In this document: in pieces, positions 23,965 to 24,011 of the stretch | Numbering within the stretch: position 1 is the stretch's first letter | Layout of the letters: every line of letters begins with the position of its first letter | NCBI GenBank assembly: GCA_016234525.1 | Contig: JACRBK010000721.1 | Span: 1-24,011, forward strand | Direction: 5' to 3' | Length of the DNA stretch: 24,011 nt | Source of the DNA: Chloroflexota bacterium | Lineage (GTDB): Bacteria > Chloroflexota > Anaerolineae > Aggregatilineales > Aggregatilineaceae | Notes under the pieces: generated by a model | Database searches by the model: none | What the model was told of the DNA's origin: nothing | What the model saw: the letters and a program-made list of their open reading frames with translations, nothing else | Position numbers and translations under genes: made by a program

Positions 23965-24011
23965 AGATCGATCTCCCACTGCTGGGTGACATATGCACCG
24001 ACCACCTGGGC
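23961..24011 (-). CDS. C-terminus of an unknown protein, cut by the window edge
   Basis: Only the last 16 codons and the TGA are present, reading AQVVGAYVTQQWEIDL on the minus strand. The stop overlaps the RHH start (ATGA), matching the coupling style of the neighbouring genes. That overlap is the main reason to believe it is coding. The product cannot be identified from this part. Confidence 0.55.
   Translation of the reverse strand, partial: AQVVGAYVTQQWEIDL

Overview
The window looks like a mobile-element-rich accessory region of a GC-rich bacterium, most likely a member of the Chloroflexota (Anaerolineae-like). That placement is inference. It rests on the imuA-imuB-DUF6504-dnaE2 mutasome set, a GAAC/GTTC-type LexA-like box, a long TIR-WD40 protein with a C-terminal tail I associate with this phylum, and the ECF sigma / membrane anti-sigma pair. 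No rRNA, tRNA or CRISPR array was seen.

Layout, left to right. (1) 1-2508: a secreted protein of unknown function with a strong terminator, a decayed noncoding stretch with a zinc-ribbon-like fragment and a second strong terminator, and a small hypothetical gene. (2) 2509-5246: an insertion-sequence graveyard, holding the C-terminal stub of an rve-type transposase, an IS1-like transposase that lost its third catalytic acid, and a GH3 (NagZ-like) glycosidase that lost its 5' part exactly where the transposase stops. (3) 5247-8780: a compact mobilisation module on the + strand: palindrome-rich noncoding DNA (possible oriT), a ribbon-helix-helix protein, a small HxH relaxase candidate, a VirD4/TraG coupling protein and an HU-like protein. 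The genes overlap or nearly abut. (4) 8855-11899: a TIR-TM-WD40 protein with 15 tandem WD40 repeats, a likely defence or sensor protein. (5) 12006-12315 (-): the broken tail of a paralogue of the 700-residue protein at the right end. (6) 12466-18423: an SOS-type mutasome, imuA-imuB-DUF6504, then a low-GC gene of unknown function and dnaE2. A TTGCAT-18-TATAAT promoter with a LexA-like box at the expected +1 precedes imuA, and a second, weaker box precedes the second half. (7) 18528-20566 (-): an ECF sigma factor and a membrane anti-sigma-like protein, overlapping by 4 bp. (8) 20751-20913: a degenerate copy of the 3' end of the HU gene. (9) 20970-21599: a membrane protein. (10) 21653-24011 (-): an operon of an unknown gene (C-terminus only), a small RHH protein and the 700-residue protein.

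The most interesting pattern is that one module occurs twice. Each copy reads HU-like gene (+), cargo gene (+), hairpin, then the 3' end of the 700-residue family gene (-). In copy A the HU gene is intact, the cargo is TIR-WD40 and the right flank is a pseudogene. In copy B the HU gene is a pseudogene, the cargo is a membrane protein and the right flank is intact. The mutasome and sigma/anti-sigma genes lie between the two copies. This suggests a cargo slot (a small defence/accessory island) in a mobilisable element, duplicated or accreted with different cargo each time and then partly decayed.
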